DNA of 64,000 bases, taken from positions 3,906,001 to 3,970,000 of the forward strand of contig NZ_VLKE01000001.1 of the NCBI RefSeq assembly GCF_007830265.1. Direction: 5' to 3'. This stretch comes from Micromonospora olivasterospora. Lineage in GTDB: Bacteria; Actinomycetota; Actinomycetes; Mycobacteriales; Micromonosporaceae. The position numbers were made by a program, and so were the translations under genes. The notes beneath the pieces are model-generated. The model did no database searches, was not told where the DNA came from, and saw only the letters and a program-made list of their open reading frames with translations. Positions within the stretch are counted from its first letter, which is position 1; each line of letters starts with the position of its first letter. Shown here piece after piece: positions 24,960 through 33,515 of the stretch.

Positions 24960-24979
24960 GGTGCCTGCTCCTCGCGTCC

Positions 24980-26029
24980 TCAGCTCGCGTCGATGCTCAG
25001 CCAGCTCCTGCTGCGCCGCCCCGGCTCGTACGCCGAGTCCAGCCGCTTCGCCACCACCCCGGGCAGCCCCTGCTCGCGGCCCGCCCGCAGCGCGTCCGCT
25101 CCCGCGCCGGGGAACCACGGCGGAGTCTGCCAGCGCGCCCCGGCCAGCGCCAGACCGTCGAGCAGCTCGCGACGCTGCGCGTACGGCACCTCCACGCTGG
25201 GCACCCCCTCCAGCCACAGCAGGTCGAAGATCAGGTACTGCCCGGTCGGGCCCGCGCGCCCGCCCGCGCCCGGCCGGGCCGGCCGCACCCGGCCGCGCCG
25301 GTCGATGTCGACCAGCACGCCGTCCAGGACCGCCTCCGTCGGCGCCAGCTCCTCCGCCAGCTCCCGCAGCCACGGGTACGCCCCGGTGACGTCGGCGTCG
25401 GAGTCGTCGAGCAGCCGCAGCCGGCCACCGGAGACGTACGCCATCGCCCGGACGCCGTCCCAGCGCAGCTCGTACCCCCAGTCGGCCTCGTCGCGGGGCA
25501 GCCGGGCGGCCCGGGCGGGCCGCATCGGGCGGACCAGCTCGGGCATGCCGGTCCAGCCGGGCGGCGCGGGGTCGGTGCGGCGGACCATCCAGTCCCGGCC
25601 TCCGGTGGCGAACAGGACGTAGCGCCCCCGCGTCCGCCTGCCGTCGAGGACGACGACCACCTCGTCGTCGCGCCACTTCTCCGCGCGGTACGTCCCGGTG
25701 TCGTGGACGGTCATCTTCCCGCCGCCGTACTCGCCGGCCGGGATCTCGCCGTGGAAGGTGAGGTACTCCATCGGGTGGTCCTCGGTGTGCACGGCGAGGT
25801 GGTTGCGGCCCGGCTCCCGGGGCAGGCCGCGCGGCACCGCCCAGGACACCAGCACGCCCTCGCGCTCCAGCCGCAGGTCCCAGTGCAGGCGGCGGGCGTG
25901 GTGCTGCTGGATGACGAACCGGGGGCCGCGCCGGGCGGTCCGCTCCGGCGCGGGCGTCCGCTCCGGCACCGGCTCGGGGGTACGCTTCGCGTTCCTCCTG
26001 CGCCGGTACTCCTCCAGCCGGTCGGCCAT
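24980..26029 (-). CDS. LigD-like 3'-phosphoesterase fused to a degenerate ATP-ligase domain
   Basis: 349 residues from ATG 26029. Residues ~35-150 form the LigD phosphoesterase domain with its catalytic set in place: QQHHARRLHWDLRLE (H43, H49, D51, R53), EDHPMEY (H85) and GEYGGGKM. Residues ~165-349 resemble the ligase adenylation domain, but the lysine nucleophile of motif I is arginine (YELRWDG, R189), the LDGE glutamate is valine (LDGVLVDID) and the final W-x-K-x-K reads WLSID. The protein stops before the OB-fold domain. It probably trims 3' ends and binds rather than seals DNA. No Ku gene is adjacent. Confidence 0.8.
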   Translation of the reverse strand: MADRLEEYRRRRNAKRTPEPVPERTPAPERTARRGPRFVIQQHHARRLHWDLRLEREGVLVSWAVPRGLPREPGRNHLAVHTEDHPMEYLTFHGEIPAGEYGGGKMTVHDTGTYRAEKWRDDEVVVVLDGRRTRGRYVLFATGGRDWMVRRTDPAPPGWTGMPELVRPMRPARAARLPRDEADWGYELRWDGVRAMAYVSGGRLRLLDDSDADVTGAYPWLRELAEELAPTEAVLDGVLVDIDRRGRVRPARPGAGGRAGPTGQYLIFDLLWLEGVPSVEVPYAQRRELLDGLALAGARWQTPPWFPGAGADALRAGREQGLPGVVAKRLDSAYEPGRRSRSWLSIDAS

Positions 26030-26155
26030 CCCCGCATTCTCCGGCACGCGGTGCCGGTCGGCAGCGCCGACCGTCCGGTTCGTGCTGTTCCGGGCGCTTC
26101 GGCCCGCGGGCCAGCCCCGCGCATGTTCGCCGTGATCAGGGGTAGAGCAGCCGGC

Positions 26156-26941
26156 ATGACGAGCGTTGACCAGCTCACCGTTCCGCTCTCCGGCGACGTC
26201 CGGATGCCGCTGCTCGGCTTCGGCACCTGGCAGGCCACGGGCCGGGCCGGCTACGACGCCGTGCTCGCCGCCCTCGACGCCGGTTACCGCCACATCGACA
26301 CCGCCACCATGTACGGCAACGAGAAGGAGGTCGGCCGGGCGGTCAGGGAGAGCGGGCTGCGCCGCGAGGACCTCTTCATCACCACGAAGCTGCCGCCGGA
26401 CCGCGTGGGCCGGGAGCGGGAGACCCTTGAGGAGAGCCTGCGCGCCCTCGACACCGACCACGTCGACCTGTGGCTGATCCACTGGCCGCCGGCCACGCCC
26501 GGCGACAGCATCCCCACCTGGCGGGAGCTGCTCGCCGCCCGGGACGAGGGCCTGGCGCGCACGGTCGGGGTCAGCAACTACAGCGTCAGCCAGATCGACG
26601 AGCTGATCCAGGCCACCGAGGAGATCCCGGCGGTCAACCAGATCCGCTGGAGCCCCACCCTGTACGACCGGCGGACGCACGCGGCGCACCGCGACCGGGG
26701 GGTCGTGCTGGAGGGCTACAGCCCGTTCAAGACCAGCGACCTTTCCGACCCGGTGCTGACCCGGGTCGCCGCCGCGCACGACGTGTCCCCGGCGCAGGTG
26801 GTGCTGCGCTGGCACATCGACCACGAGATCGTGGTGATTCCCAAGTCGGTGACGCCCGAGCGGATCCGCGCGAACTTCGACGTCTTCGGCTTCTCGCTGA
26901 CGGCGGAGGAGATGCGCGACATCGACGCCCTGGGACGGTGA
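26156..26941 (+). CDS. Aldo/keto reductase
   Basis: 261 residues with the full TIM-barrel AKR pattern: MPLLGFGTWQ, HIDTATMYGNEKEVG (Asp and Tyr of the catalytic tetrad), FITTKLPPD (Lys), VDLWLIHWP (His), TVGVSNYSVSQIDEL, VLRWHIDHEIVVIPKSVTPE and the NADPH-binding RIRANFDVF. It reduces an aldehyde or ketone with NADPH; the natural substrate cannot be told. It diverges from the LigD-like gene. It resembles the truncated copy at 5865-6318. Confidence 0.9.
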   Translation: MTSVDQLTVPLSGDVRMPLLGFGTWQATGRAGYDAVLAALDAGYRHIDTATMYGNEKEVGRAVRESGLRREDLFITTKLPPDRVGRERETLEESLRALDTDHVDLWLIHWPPATPGDSIPTWRELLAARDEGLARTVGVSNYSVSQIDELIQATEEIPAVNQIRWSPTLYDRRTHAAHRDRGVVLEGYSPFKTSDLSDPVLTRVAAAHDVSPAQVVLRWHIDHEIVVIPKSVTPERIRANFDVFGFSLTAEEMRDIDALGR

Positions 26942-27052
26942 ACCGCCCGCTCCGTACCACGGGTCGGCCGTGATCGCCCGCCCGTGTGCTCGTGCAGCCG
27001 TGCGATCCGGGCGCGACGGCCGCTGGTCAGGACGGGACGAAAGGGCTCTACC

Positions 27053-27067
27053 GTGCACTCATTGCAC
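27053..27067. promoter_or_regulatory. Possible operator, GTGCA-N5-TGCAC
   Basis: A perfect 5+5 inverted repeat with a 5-base centre, 54 bp before the start of the FAD monooxygenase gene and overlapping its probable promoter. The form suits a dimeric regulator such as MarR or TetR, but no regulator gene is adjacent. Confidence 0.3.
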
Positions 27068-27121
27068 CGAGTAGTCTCTTGACTTCAGCGCGTGCCGACC
27101 CCTCCGGAGGCGTACACCACC

Positions 27122-28228
27122 ATGCGTGGCTCCACCCTGCGCATCCTCGTCGTCGGCGCGGGCATCGCCGGACTGGCCGTGGCCCGGGCACTGCGGATGG
27201 TGGGCTTCCGGCCCGACGTCACCGAGAAGCTGCCCGCGGCGGAACTCGTCGACACCGGCCTCTACCTGCCCGGCAACGCGGCGCGGGCGCTGCGCCGGCT
27301 CGACCTGCACGATCCGGTACGCCCGCTCGGGCGGATCATCCACCGGCAGCGCTTCTTCGACGCCGCCGGGGCGCCGCTCTGCGAGGTCGACCTCGACGCC
27401 CTGTGGGCGGGCGTCGGCGAGTGCCGGGCGCTGCCCCGCGCCGAGCTGCACCGCGTCCTGCTCACCGGGGCCGGCGGCGCCGTCCGGCACGGCGCCGAGG
27501 TGAGCGCCGTCGAGCTGCTGCCCACCTCGGTGGGCGTCACCTTCGCCGACGGGACCGCCGCCGAGTACGACCTGGTGATCGGCGCGGACGGCCCCCGTTC
27601 GACCGTACGGTCGCTGGCCGCACTGGGTGGGCCGCCCCGCCCCGCCGGGCAGGTGATGTACCGGGGGATCGTCCGGGGCGGCCCGCAGGTCACCGAGTGG
27701 ACCGCGCTGCTCGGCCAGCGGTCCGGCTTCCTCGTGGTGCCGCTCGGCGCGGGGCGGCTCTACTGCTACGCCGACGAGGCGGGCACCGTCGCGCCGGCCG
27801 ATCCGCTGGCCCGGCTCCGCGAGCTGTTCGGCTCGTACGGCGGGCCCGTGCCGGGGGTGCTGGAGGCGCTGGAGCGGGTGCACGTCAGCGCGACCGACGA
27901 GGTCGAGCTGGGGCGCTGGTCCCGGGGGCGGGTGCTGCTGGTCGGCGACGCCGCGCACGCCACCGCCCCGACCCTGTCCCAGGGCGCGGCCATGGCGTTG
28001 GAGGACGCCGTGGTGCTGGCCGAGGCGCTGAAGGCCGCAGGCTCGGTCGAAGCGGCCCTGGTCGCGTACGAGAGTCGGCGGCGCCCGCGTACCCGCTGGG
28101 TGCGGGACCGGACCCGGGACCGCAACCGGACCCGCGACGTGCCGCCGGCGCTGCGCGACCCGCTGCTGCGCGGGCGCGGCGGGCGCATCTTCGGCGAGCA
28201 CTACCGGTTGCTCGTCGACCCGCTGTAG
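27122..28228 (+). CDS. FAD-dependent monooxygenase
   Basis: 368 residues from ATG 27122 (GTG 27092 is possible but GGAGG at about 27106-27110 sits inside that extension). The dinucleotide-binding LRILVVGAGIAGLAVARAL (GxGxxG) opens the protein, DLVIGADGPRSTVR is the DG motif and VLLVGDAAHATAPTLSQGAAMALEDAVVLAE is the GD motif of class A flavoprotein hydroxylases. It uses NAD(P)H and oxygen to hydroxylate an aromatic or other substrate. The Arg-rich end (RRRPRTRWVRDRTRDRNR) is typical of related enzymes. No pathway genes are nearby. Confidence 0.85.
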   Translation: MRGSTLRILVVGAGIAGLAVARALRMVGFRPDVTEKLPAAELVDTGLYLPGNAARALRRLDLHDPVRPLGRIIHRQRFFDAAGAPLCEVDLDALWAGVGECRALPRAELHRVLLTGAGGAVRHGAEVSAVELLPTSVGVTFADGTAAEYDLVIGADGPRSTVRSLAALGGPPRPAGQVMYRGIVRGGPQVTEWTALLGQRSGFLVVPLGAGRLYCYADEAGTVAPADPLARLRELFGSYGGPVPGVLEALERVHVSATDEVELGRWSRGRVLLVGDAAHATAPTLSQGAAMALEDAVVLAEALKAAGSVEAALVAYESRRRPRTRWVRDRTRDRNRTRDVPPALRDPLLRGRGGRIFGEHYRLLVDPL

Positions 28229-28358
28229 CGCGACCCTCCAGCCTGCCCGGCCACCCCACGCGGGGCCCCCACCTGCCGGGGACTATCCTCCTTGCGGATG
28301 ACGGCTCGCAGATAACCAGCGCGTGCCGAGCGGGACAAACCAGAACCGGAGGCCACTC

Positions 28359-30116
28359 GTGACCACCGTCGCACCCAAGCCGGTCGTGACCCGGCCCTGG
28401 CCGGTCCGAGAGCCGGTCAAGGGGTCGGCCATCGCGCGGCTGCTGCGGACCACGGACGCGAAGCAGATCGGGATCATGTACATGGTCACCGCGTTCGCGT
28501 TCTTCATGATCGGTGGCCTGATGGCCCTGATCATGCGGGCCGAGCTCGCCCGCCCGGGCATGCAGTTCCTGTCGCCCGAGCAGTTCAACCAGCTGTTCAC
28601 GATGCACGGCACGATCATGCTGCTGTTCTTCGCGACGCCGATCGTGTTCGCCTTCGGGAACTACGTGGTGCCGCTGCAGATCGGCGCGCCGGACGTGTCG
28701 TTCCCCCGGCTCAACGCGTTCGCGTACTGGCTGTACCTGTTCGGCGGCACCATGGCCACCGCCGGCTTCATCGCCCCGGGCGGCGCCGCCGACTTCGGGT
28801 GGTTCGCGTACGTGCCGCTGAGCACCGCCGAGCACTCGCCGGGTGTGGGCGCCAACATGTGGATCGTCGGCCTGGCCATCTCCGGCCTCGGCACGATCCT
28901 CGGCGCGGTGAACATGATCACCACGATCCTGACCCTGCGCGCCCCCGGCATGACCATGTTCCGAATGCCGATCTTCACCTGGAACCTGCTGGTCACCAGC
29001 CTGCTGGCGATCCTGGTCTTCCCGCTGCTGGCCGCCGCGCTGTTCGCGCTCGCCGCGGACCGGCTGATCGGCGCCCACGTGTACGACTCGGCCACCGGCG
29101 GCCCGATGCTGTGGCAGCACCTGTTCTGGTTCTTCGGTCACCCCGAGGTCTACATCATCGCGCTGCCCTTCTTCGGCATCATCTCCGAGATCATTCCGGT
29201 CTTCTCCCGGAAGCCGATCTTCGGTTACAAGGGCCTCGTGGCCGCGACGGTCGGCATCGCCGCCCTGTCGCTGAGCGTCTGGGCGCACCACATGTTCGTC
29301 ACCGGCCAGGTGCTGCTGCCGTTCTTCAGCTTCCTCAGCTACCTGATCGCCGTACCGACCGGCATGAAGTTCTTCAACTGGATCGGCACCATGTGGCGGG
29401 GCCAGATCAGCTTCGAGACGCCGATGCTGTTCGCCGTCGGCTTCCTGGTGACGTTCCTCTTCGGCGGTCTCACCGGCGTGCTGCTGGCCAGCCCGCCGCT
29501 GGACTTCCACATCTCCGACTCGTACTTCGTGGTGGCCCACTTCCACTACGTGCTCTTCGGCACCATCGTGTTCGCCGTTTTCGGCGGCATCTACTTCTGG
29601 TTCCCGAAGATGTTCGGCCGGATGCTCGACGAGCGGCTCGGCAAGGTGCACTTCTGGCTGACCATGATCGGCTTCCACACCACGTTCCTGGTGCAGCACT
29701 GGCTGGGCGCGGAGGGCTTCCCGCGGCGGTACGCCGACTACCTGCCGTCCGACGGCTTCACCTTCCTGAACACGGTCTCCACCATCGGCGCGTTCATCAC
29801 CGGTATCTCGACGCTGCCGTTCATCTACAACTGCTGGAAGTCGTACAAGACCGGCCCGGTGGTCGAGGTGGACGACCCGTGGGGCCACGGCAACTCGCTG
29901 GAGTGGGCGACCAGTTCGCCGCCTCCGCTGCGCAACTTCGACCGGATGCCGCGGATCCGTTCCGAGCGTCCCGCGTTCGACGCGAAGTTCCCGGAGCTGG
30001 CCGCCGGCCAGAGCCTGGCCGGGCCGCCGGAGGGTGGCGCCAAGCCGCTGACCAGCGAGTCCGACGGTGGCGCCAGCTACCAGGAGGACACTGCGAGCAA
30101 CGCCGACCGGCACTGA
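28359..30116 (+). CDS. ctaD: Cytochrome c oxidase subunit I
   Basis: 585 residues from GTG 28359, with GGAGG 6 bases upstream. Twelve membrane helices carry the heme-copper oxidase signatures: [11 protein letters not shown] (heme a ligand), [21 protein letters not shown] (Cu_B His and cross-linked Tyr region), AHHMFVTG (Cu_B His pair) and [11 protein letters not shown] (heme a3/a ligands). It is the catalytic subunit of the aa3 oxidase at the end of the respiratory chain. Other subunits (ctaC, ctaE, ctaF) are not adjacent, as is usual for ctaD in actinomycetes. A hairpin and a palindromic element follow. Confidence 0.97.
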   Translation: MTTVAPKPVVTRPWPVREPVKGSAIARLLRTTDAKQIGIMYMVTAFAFFMIGGLMALIMRAELARPGMQFLSPEQFNQLFTMHGTIMLLFFATPIVFAFGNYVVPLQIGAPDVSFPRLNAFAYWLYLFGGTMATAGFIAPGGAADFGWFAYVPLSTAEHSPGVGANMWIVGLAISGLGTILGAVNMITTILTLRAPGMTMFRMPIFTWNLLVTSLLAILVFPLLAAALFALAADRLIGAHVYDSATGGPMLWQHLFWFFGHPEVYIIALPFFGIISEIIPVFSRKPIFGYKGLVAATVGIAALSLSVWAHHMFVTGQVLLPFFSFLSYLIAVPTGMKFFNWIGTMWRGQISFETPMLFAVGFLVTFLFGGLTGVLLASPPLDFHISDSYFVVAHFHYVLFGTIVFAVFGGIYFWFPKMFGRMLDERLGKVHFWLTMIGFHTTFLVQHWLGAEGFPRRYADYLPSDGFTFLNTVSTIGAFITGISTLPFIYNCWKSYKTGPVVEVDDPWGHGNSLEWATSSPPPLRNFDRMPRIRSERPAFDAKFPELAAGQSLAGPPEGGAKPLTSESDGGASYQEDTASNADRH

Positions 30117-30127
30117 CCAACCGACAC

Positions 30128-30163
30128 GACGGGCGCCGCACCCACCCGGGTACGGCGCCCGTC
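30128..30163 (+). terminator. Hairpin terminator after ctaD
   Basis: GACGGGCGCCG, a 14-base loop and the exact complement CGGCGCCCGTC, starting 12 bp after the ctaD stop. Confidence 0.7.
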
Positions 30164-30193
30164 GCCGTTCCCCCGGCCGTGCCCCCGCCCCGG

Positions 30194-30250
30194 CGATCAA
30201 GAGCTTTGCGTCATGATTCGTCCCCAGGCGAGACGCAAATCTCTTGATCG
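30194..30250. repeat. 57-bp palindromic element
   Basis: Arms CGATCAAGAGCTTTGCGTC and GACGCAAATCTCTTGATCG (19 bp, one mismatch) around a 19-base loop. It is far AT-richer than its surroundings. It lies between ctaD and the convergent MFS gene and differs in sequence from the element at 10181 and 19729, although GATC near the ends is shared. It may be a dispersed repeat or a second terminator. Confidence 0.7.
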
Positions 30251-30312
30251 TCCGCTGGCTCGCGCCGGGAGGGGGAGGGGGCAGGGGAAGGGGGGCCTGG
30301 GGGCGGGGAGGG

Positions 30313-31539
30313 TCAGCCGGGGAGGCCCGCTGGCTCGGGGGCCAGGGTGGGCTCGGCCGCCGAACTGCGGCGGTGCCGCAGTTCGGCGGGGAGCACGGCG
30401 GCGGCGATCAGCACGCCGACCACGCCGGTGACCACGAATCCCCACAGCGGCGCCGTGGCGTCGATCACCGCGCCGGCCAGCGGGGCGCCCAGCGCGACCC
30501 CGGTCGTCACGGCCGAACCGTGCAGGCCCATCGCCTCGCCGCGCACCGCTGCGGGGGCGAGCCGGCTGACCGCGTCGGCGGTGGCGGCGATGCTCGGCGC
30601 GCAGAGCAGCCCGGCCGGGACCAGGGCCAGGCCGAGCAGCCACCAGTGTCCCCCGCCCAGCCCGACCGGGATGGTGCACAGGCTGAGCGCCGCCACCAGC
30701 GCCAGCGGCGGCACGGCGCGGCTGACCGCACCGTACGCGAAGCCGCCGACCAGCGACGCGGCCGCCCATCCGGCGAGGACCGCGCCCGTCCACCCCACCT
30801 CGCCGCCGGCCCGCAGCACGGCGACCACCGCGACGTCGGTGCCCCCGAGCACGAGGGTGGCCGCGAAGCTGATCGCCAGGACGGCGAGCAGCCGGGGCGT
30901 GAGCCACTCCCGGCGGGGCACCCGGCGCGGCTCCCGGGCCGGCTCGTCCGTCTCGCCGGCCTCCCGCACGGGCGGGTTCATCAGCCACAGCGCGATCCCG
31001 GCGGCGACGATGCCGGCGCCGACCGCGTACAGGGTGAACCGGGAGGACACCGTCGTGCACAGGGCCACGGCGAGCGCCGGGCCGACCATGAACGACAACT
31101 CCACCGACATCGAGTCCAGCGCGTACGCCGGGCGGCGCTGCTCCGGCGGCGCCAGCGCGGCGACCGACTGCCGGACCACCGAGAACAGCGGCAGGGCGAG
31201 CAGTCCAGCGACGAACGCGGCGGGCAGCAGCAGCGGGTACGGAAGCGCGGGCGCGGTGGACCAGAACACGCCCTCGGCGACGGTGGTGACGACGAGCACC
31301 GGCCGCAGGCCGCGCCGGTCCACCAGCCGGCCGAGCAGCGGGCCGCCGATCGCGGAGCCCACGGTCATGGCCGCGCCGACCAGGCCCGCCGCCCCGTACC
31401 CGCGGCCGAGGTCGAGCACCACGTGGAAGGTGATGGTGACCCCGGTCGCGGTGAGCGGGATGCGGGCGAGCACGGACACCAGCAGCAGTGACCGGAGTCC
31501 GGGCAGGGCGAGCGCCTGCCGGTAAGGCTTCATGTTCAC
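30313..31539 (-). CDS. MFS transporter
   Basis: 408 residues with twelve predicted membrane helices and a central cytoplasmic loop (EPAREPRRVPRREWLTP). The loop between helices 2 and 3 has GRLVDRRGLRPVLV, the MFS motif A (GxLaDrxGrkxxl). It is a drug-efflux-like or sugar-efflux-like secondary carrier; the substrate cannot be inferred. GTG 31539 follows TACTCC by six bases, a leaderless arrangement; ATG 31533 is an alternative. Confidence 0.85.
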   Translation of the reverse strand: MNMKPYRQALALPGLRSLLLVSVLARIPLTATGVTITFHVVLDLGRGYGAAGLVGAAMTVGSAIGGPLLGRLVDRRGLRPVLVVTTVAEGVFWSTAPALPYPLLLPAAFVAGLLALPLFSVVRQSVAALAPPEQRRPAYALDSMSVELSFMVGPALAVALCTTVSSRFTLYAVGAGIVAAGIALWLMNPPVREAGETDEPAREPRRVPRREWLTPRLLAVLAISFAATLVLGGTDVAVVAVLRAGGEVGWTGAVLAGWAAASLVGGFAYGAVSRAVPPLALVAALSLCTIPVGLGGGHWWLLGLALVPAGLLCAPSIAATADAVSRLAPAAVRGEAMGLHGSAVTTGVALGAPLAGAVIDATAPLWGFVVTGVVGVLIAAAVLPAELRHRRSSAAEPTLAPEPAGLPG

Positions 31540-31605
31540 GACGGTGGAGTACCTCCGGCCGCCATCCTCGGCCCCGGGTACGACACCCGCCAGCGGTTTA
31601 CCGCC

Positions 31606-32187
31606 TCAGGCGACCCTGATCACAGGCTGCCCGCGCAGCGCCACCCCGGCGCCCTCCATGGCGCGCAGCGCCACGTCGGTCGTCGCCGGCGCCACGGCGG
31701 CGGTCAGGTCGAGCAGCACGGTGGTGGCGAACCCCTCCCGGGCCGCGTCCAGGGCGGTGGCCCGCACGCAGTGGTCGGTGGCGATGCCGACGACGTCGAC
31801 CGTGTCGACGCCGTGCCGGCGCAGCCAGTCGGCCAGGCGCTCACCGTCGGCGGCGTGCCCCTCGAACCCCGAGTACGCCGCGGCGTACTCGCCCTTGTGG
31901 AAGACGGCCTCGACGCGGCTCGTGTCCAGCTCCGGGTGGAACTCCGAGCCGGTCGTGCCGACCACGCAGTGCGCGGGCCAGCACTCGACGTAGTCCGGCG
32001 GGTCACCGAAGTGCGCCCCGGGGTCGACGTGGTAGTCCTTGGTGGCCACGACGTGGTCCCACCGGCCGGGCTCGGCGGCGAGCAGCCGGGAGATGCCGGC
32101 GGCCACGCCGGCTCCGCCGGCCACGGCGAGGGACCCGCCCTCGCAGAAGTCGTTCTGCACGTCGACGATGATCAGCGCGTTGCCCAC
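31606..32187 (-). CDS. pncA: Nicotinamidase (isochorismatase family)
   Basis: 193 residues from GTG 32187, with AAGGAG upstream. The catalytic triad is visible: Asp in ALIIVDVQNDFCEGG, Lys in VFHKGEY and Cys in GIATDHCVRATAL; the metal site includes KDYHVDPGAHF. Nicotinamidase releases nicotinic acid and ammonia from nicotinamide. It is 25 bp downstream of pncB on the same strand, so together they recycle nicotinamide to nicotinate mononucleotide (Preiss-Handler salvage). M. tuberculosis keeps pncA elsewhere. Confidence 0.92.
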   Translation of the reverse strand: MGNALIIVDVQNDFCEGGSLAVAGGAGVAAGISRLLAAEPGRWDHVVATKDYHVDPGAHFGDPPDYVECWPAHCVVGTTGSEFHPELDTSRVEAVFHKGEYAAAYSGFEGHAADGERLADWLRRHGVDTVDVVGIATDHCVRATALDAAREGFATTVLLDLTAAVAPATTDVALRAMEGAGVALRGQPVIRVA

Positions 32188-32212
32188 GGGGGTGCTCCTT
32201 CGCGGCGCGGGA

Positions 32213-33499
32213 TCAGGCAGCGGGGACGACGATGACCGGGATGGCCGGGTCACCGGCGGAGAGCTTCAGGCCCTCCCAGGGGATGGAGATGAGGCACTGC
32301 CGCAGGTGCTCCCGCGACTCGTCCAGCGTGGGCAGCTCGACCGGCTCGCCCCCGACCACGTACGACCGCTGGAGCAGCCGGTCGTGGGGCTGCCGGTCCG
32401 GCACGCCCTGCGGGACGACGACCTCCTCGGTGGCGGTGCCGGTCGGCTTGTGCCGGCGGACGGCGACCTTGCGCCCGCCGATGGTGGCCTTGTGCTCGGA
32501 GCGTTTCACCACCGGCTGGCCCGCCACCTCGACCAGCTTGTAGACCAGGCCGGCGGTGGGCGCGCCGGAGCCGGTGACGACCGCGGTGCCCGCCCCGTAC
32601 ATGTCGACGGGCTCGGCGGCGAGCGCGGCGATGGCGTACTCGTCGAGGTCGCCCGAGACGATGATCTTCGTCTCGGTGGCGCCGAGGGAGTCGAGCAGCT
32701 CGCGGGACTGCTGGGCGATGACCGCCAGGTCGCCGGAGTCGATCCGGACGGCCCGCAGCTCGGGCCCGGCCACCTCGATCGCGTTGCGGATGCCCTGGCT
32801 GATGTCGTACGTGTCGACCAGCAGCGTCGTGTCCTTGCCCAGCGTGGCGACCTGCGAGGCGAACGCCGCCTTCTCGTCGTCGTGCAGCAGCGTGAACGCG
32901 TGCGCGGCGGTGCCGGCGGTGGGGATGGCGTAGCGCTCCCCGGCGGCCAGGTTGGAGGTGAACCGGAACCCGGCCAGGTACGCGGCGCGGGCCGCGGCCA
33001 CCGCCGCCTCCTCGTGCGCCCGCCGGGCCCCCATCTCGATCAGCGGCCGCCCGCGGGCCGCGGTGACCATCCGGGCGGCGGCTGCGGCGACGGCGCAGTC
33101 GTGGTTGAGCACCGACAGCACCAGCGTCTCCAGCACCACGCACTCGGCGAACCCGCCGGAGACGGTGAGGATCGGGGAGCCGGGGAAGAACAGCTCGCCC
33201 TCGGCGTACCCGTCGACGTCGCCGGTGAAGCGGTATCCGGCCAGCCACTCGGCGGCCCGCTCGTCGACCACGCCGGTGCGGCGCAGGAAGTCGATCTCGG
33301 CGGCGGAGAACCGGAAGTCGCGGATCATCTCGACCAGCCGGGCCGTGCCCGCGACCACCCCGTAGCGGCGCCCGGCGGGCAGCCGCCGGCTGAACACCTC
33401 GAAGACGCAGGGGCGGTCGGCAGTGCCGTCCCGCAGGGCGGCGCTGATCATCGTCAGCTCGTAGTGGTCGGTCAGCAGCGCGGGACGAAGGGTGCTCAC
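32213..33499 (-). CDS. pncB: Nicotinate phosphoribosyltransferase
   Basis: 428 residues. LLTDHYELTMISAAL, FEVFSRRLPAGRRYGV, LIEMGARRAHEEAAVAAARA, FTSNLAAGERYAIP, VRIDSGDLAVIAQQSRELL and IIVSGDLDEYAIAAL are the characteristic segments of the NAPRTase family. It joins nicotinate to PRPP to give nicotinate mononucleotide. TAGGCT lies six bases before GTG 33499 (reverse strand, 33506-33511), so the transcript is probably leaderless. In M. tuberculosis pncB1 likewise diverges from clpS; here two large genes have come between. Confidence 0.95.
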   Translation of the reverse strand: MSTLRPALLTDHYELTMISAALRDGTADRPCVFEVFSRRLPAGRRYGVVAGTARLVEMIRDFRFSAAEIDFLRRTGVVDERAAEWLAGYRFTGDVDGYAEGELFFPGSPILTVSGGFAECVVLETLVLSVLNHDCAVAAAAARMVTAARGRPLIEMGARRAHEEAAVAAARAAYLAGFRFTSNLAAGERYAIPTAGTAAHAFTLLHDDEKAAFASQVATLGKDTTLLVDTYDISQGIRNAIEVAGPELRAVRIDSGDLAVIAQQSRELLDSLGATETKIIVSGDLDEYAIAALAAEPVDMYGAGTAVVTGSGAPTAGLVYKLVEVAGQPVVKRSEHKATIGGRKVAVRRHKPTGTATEEVVVPQGVPDRQPHDRLLQRSYVVGGEPVELPTLDESREHLRQCLISIPWEGLKLSAGDPAIPVIVVPAA

Positions 33500-33515
33500 C
33501 CGGCCAGCCTAGAGT

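Noticed and set aside
24980..27058. A 692-codon reverse frame across the LigD-like and aldo/keto reductase genes
   Set aside because: Codons beyond 26029 are antisense to a well-supported aldo/keto reductase and have no domain.
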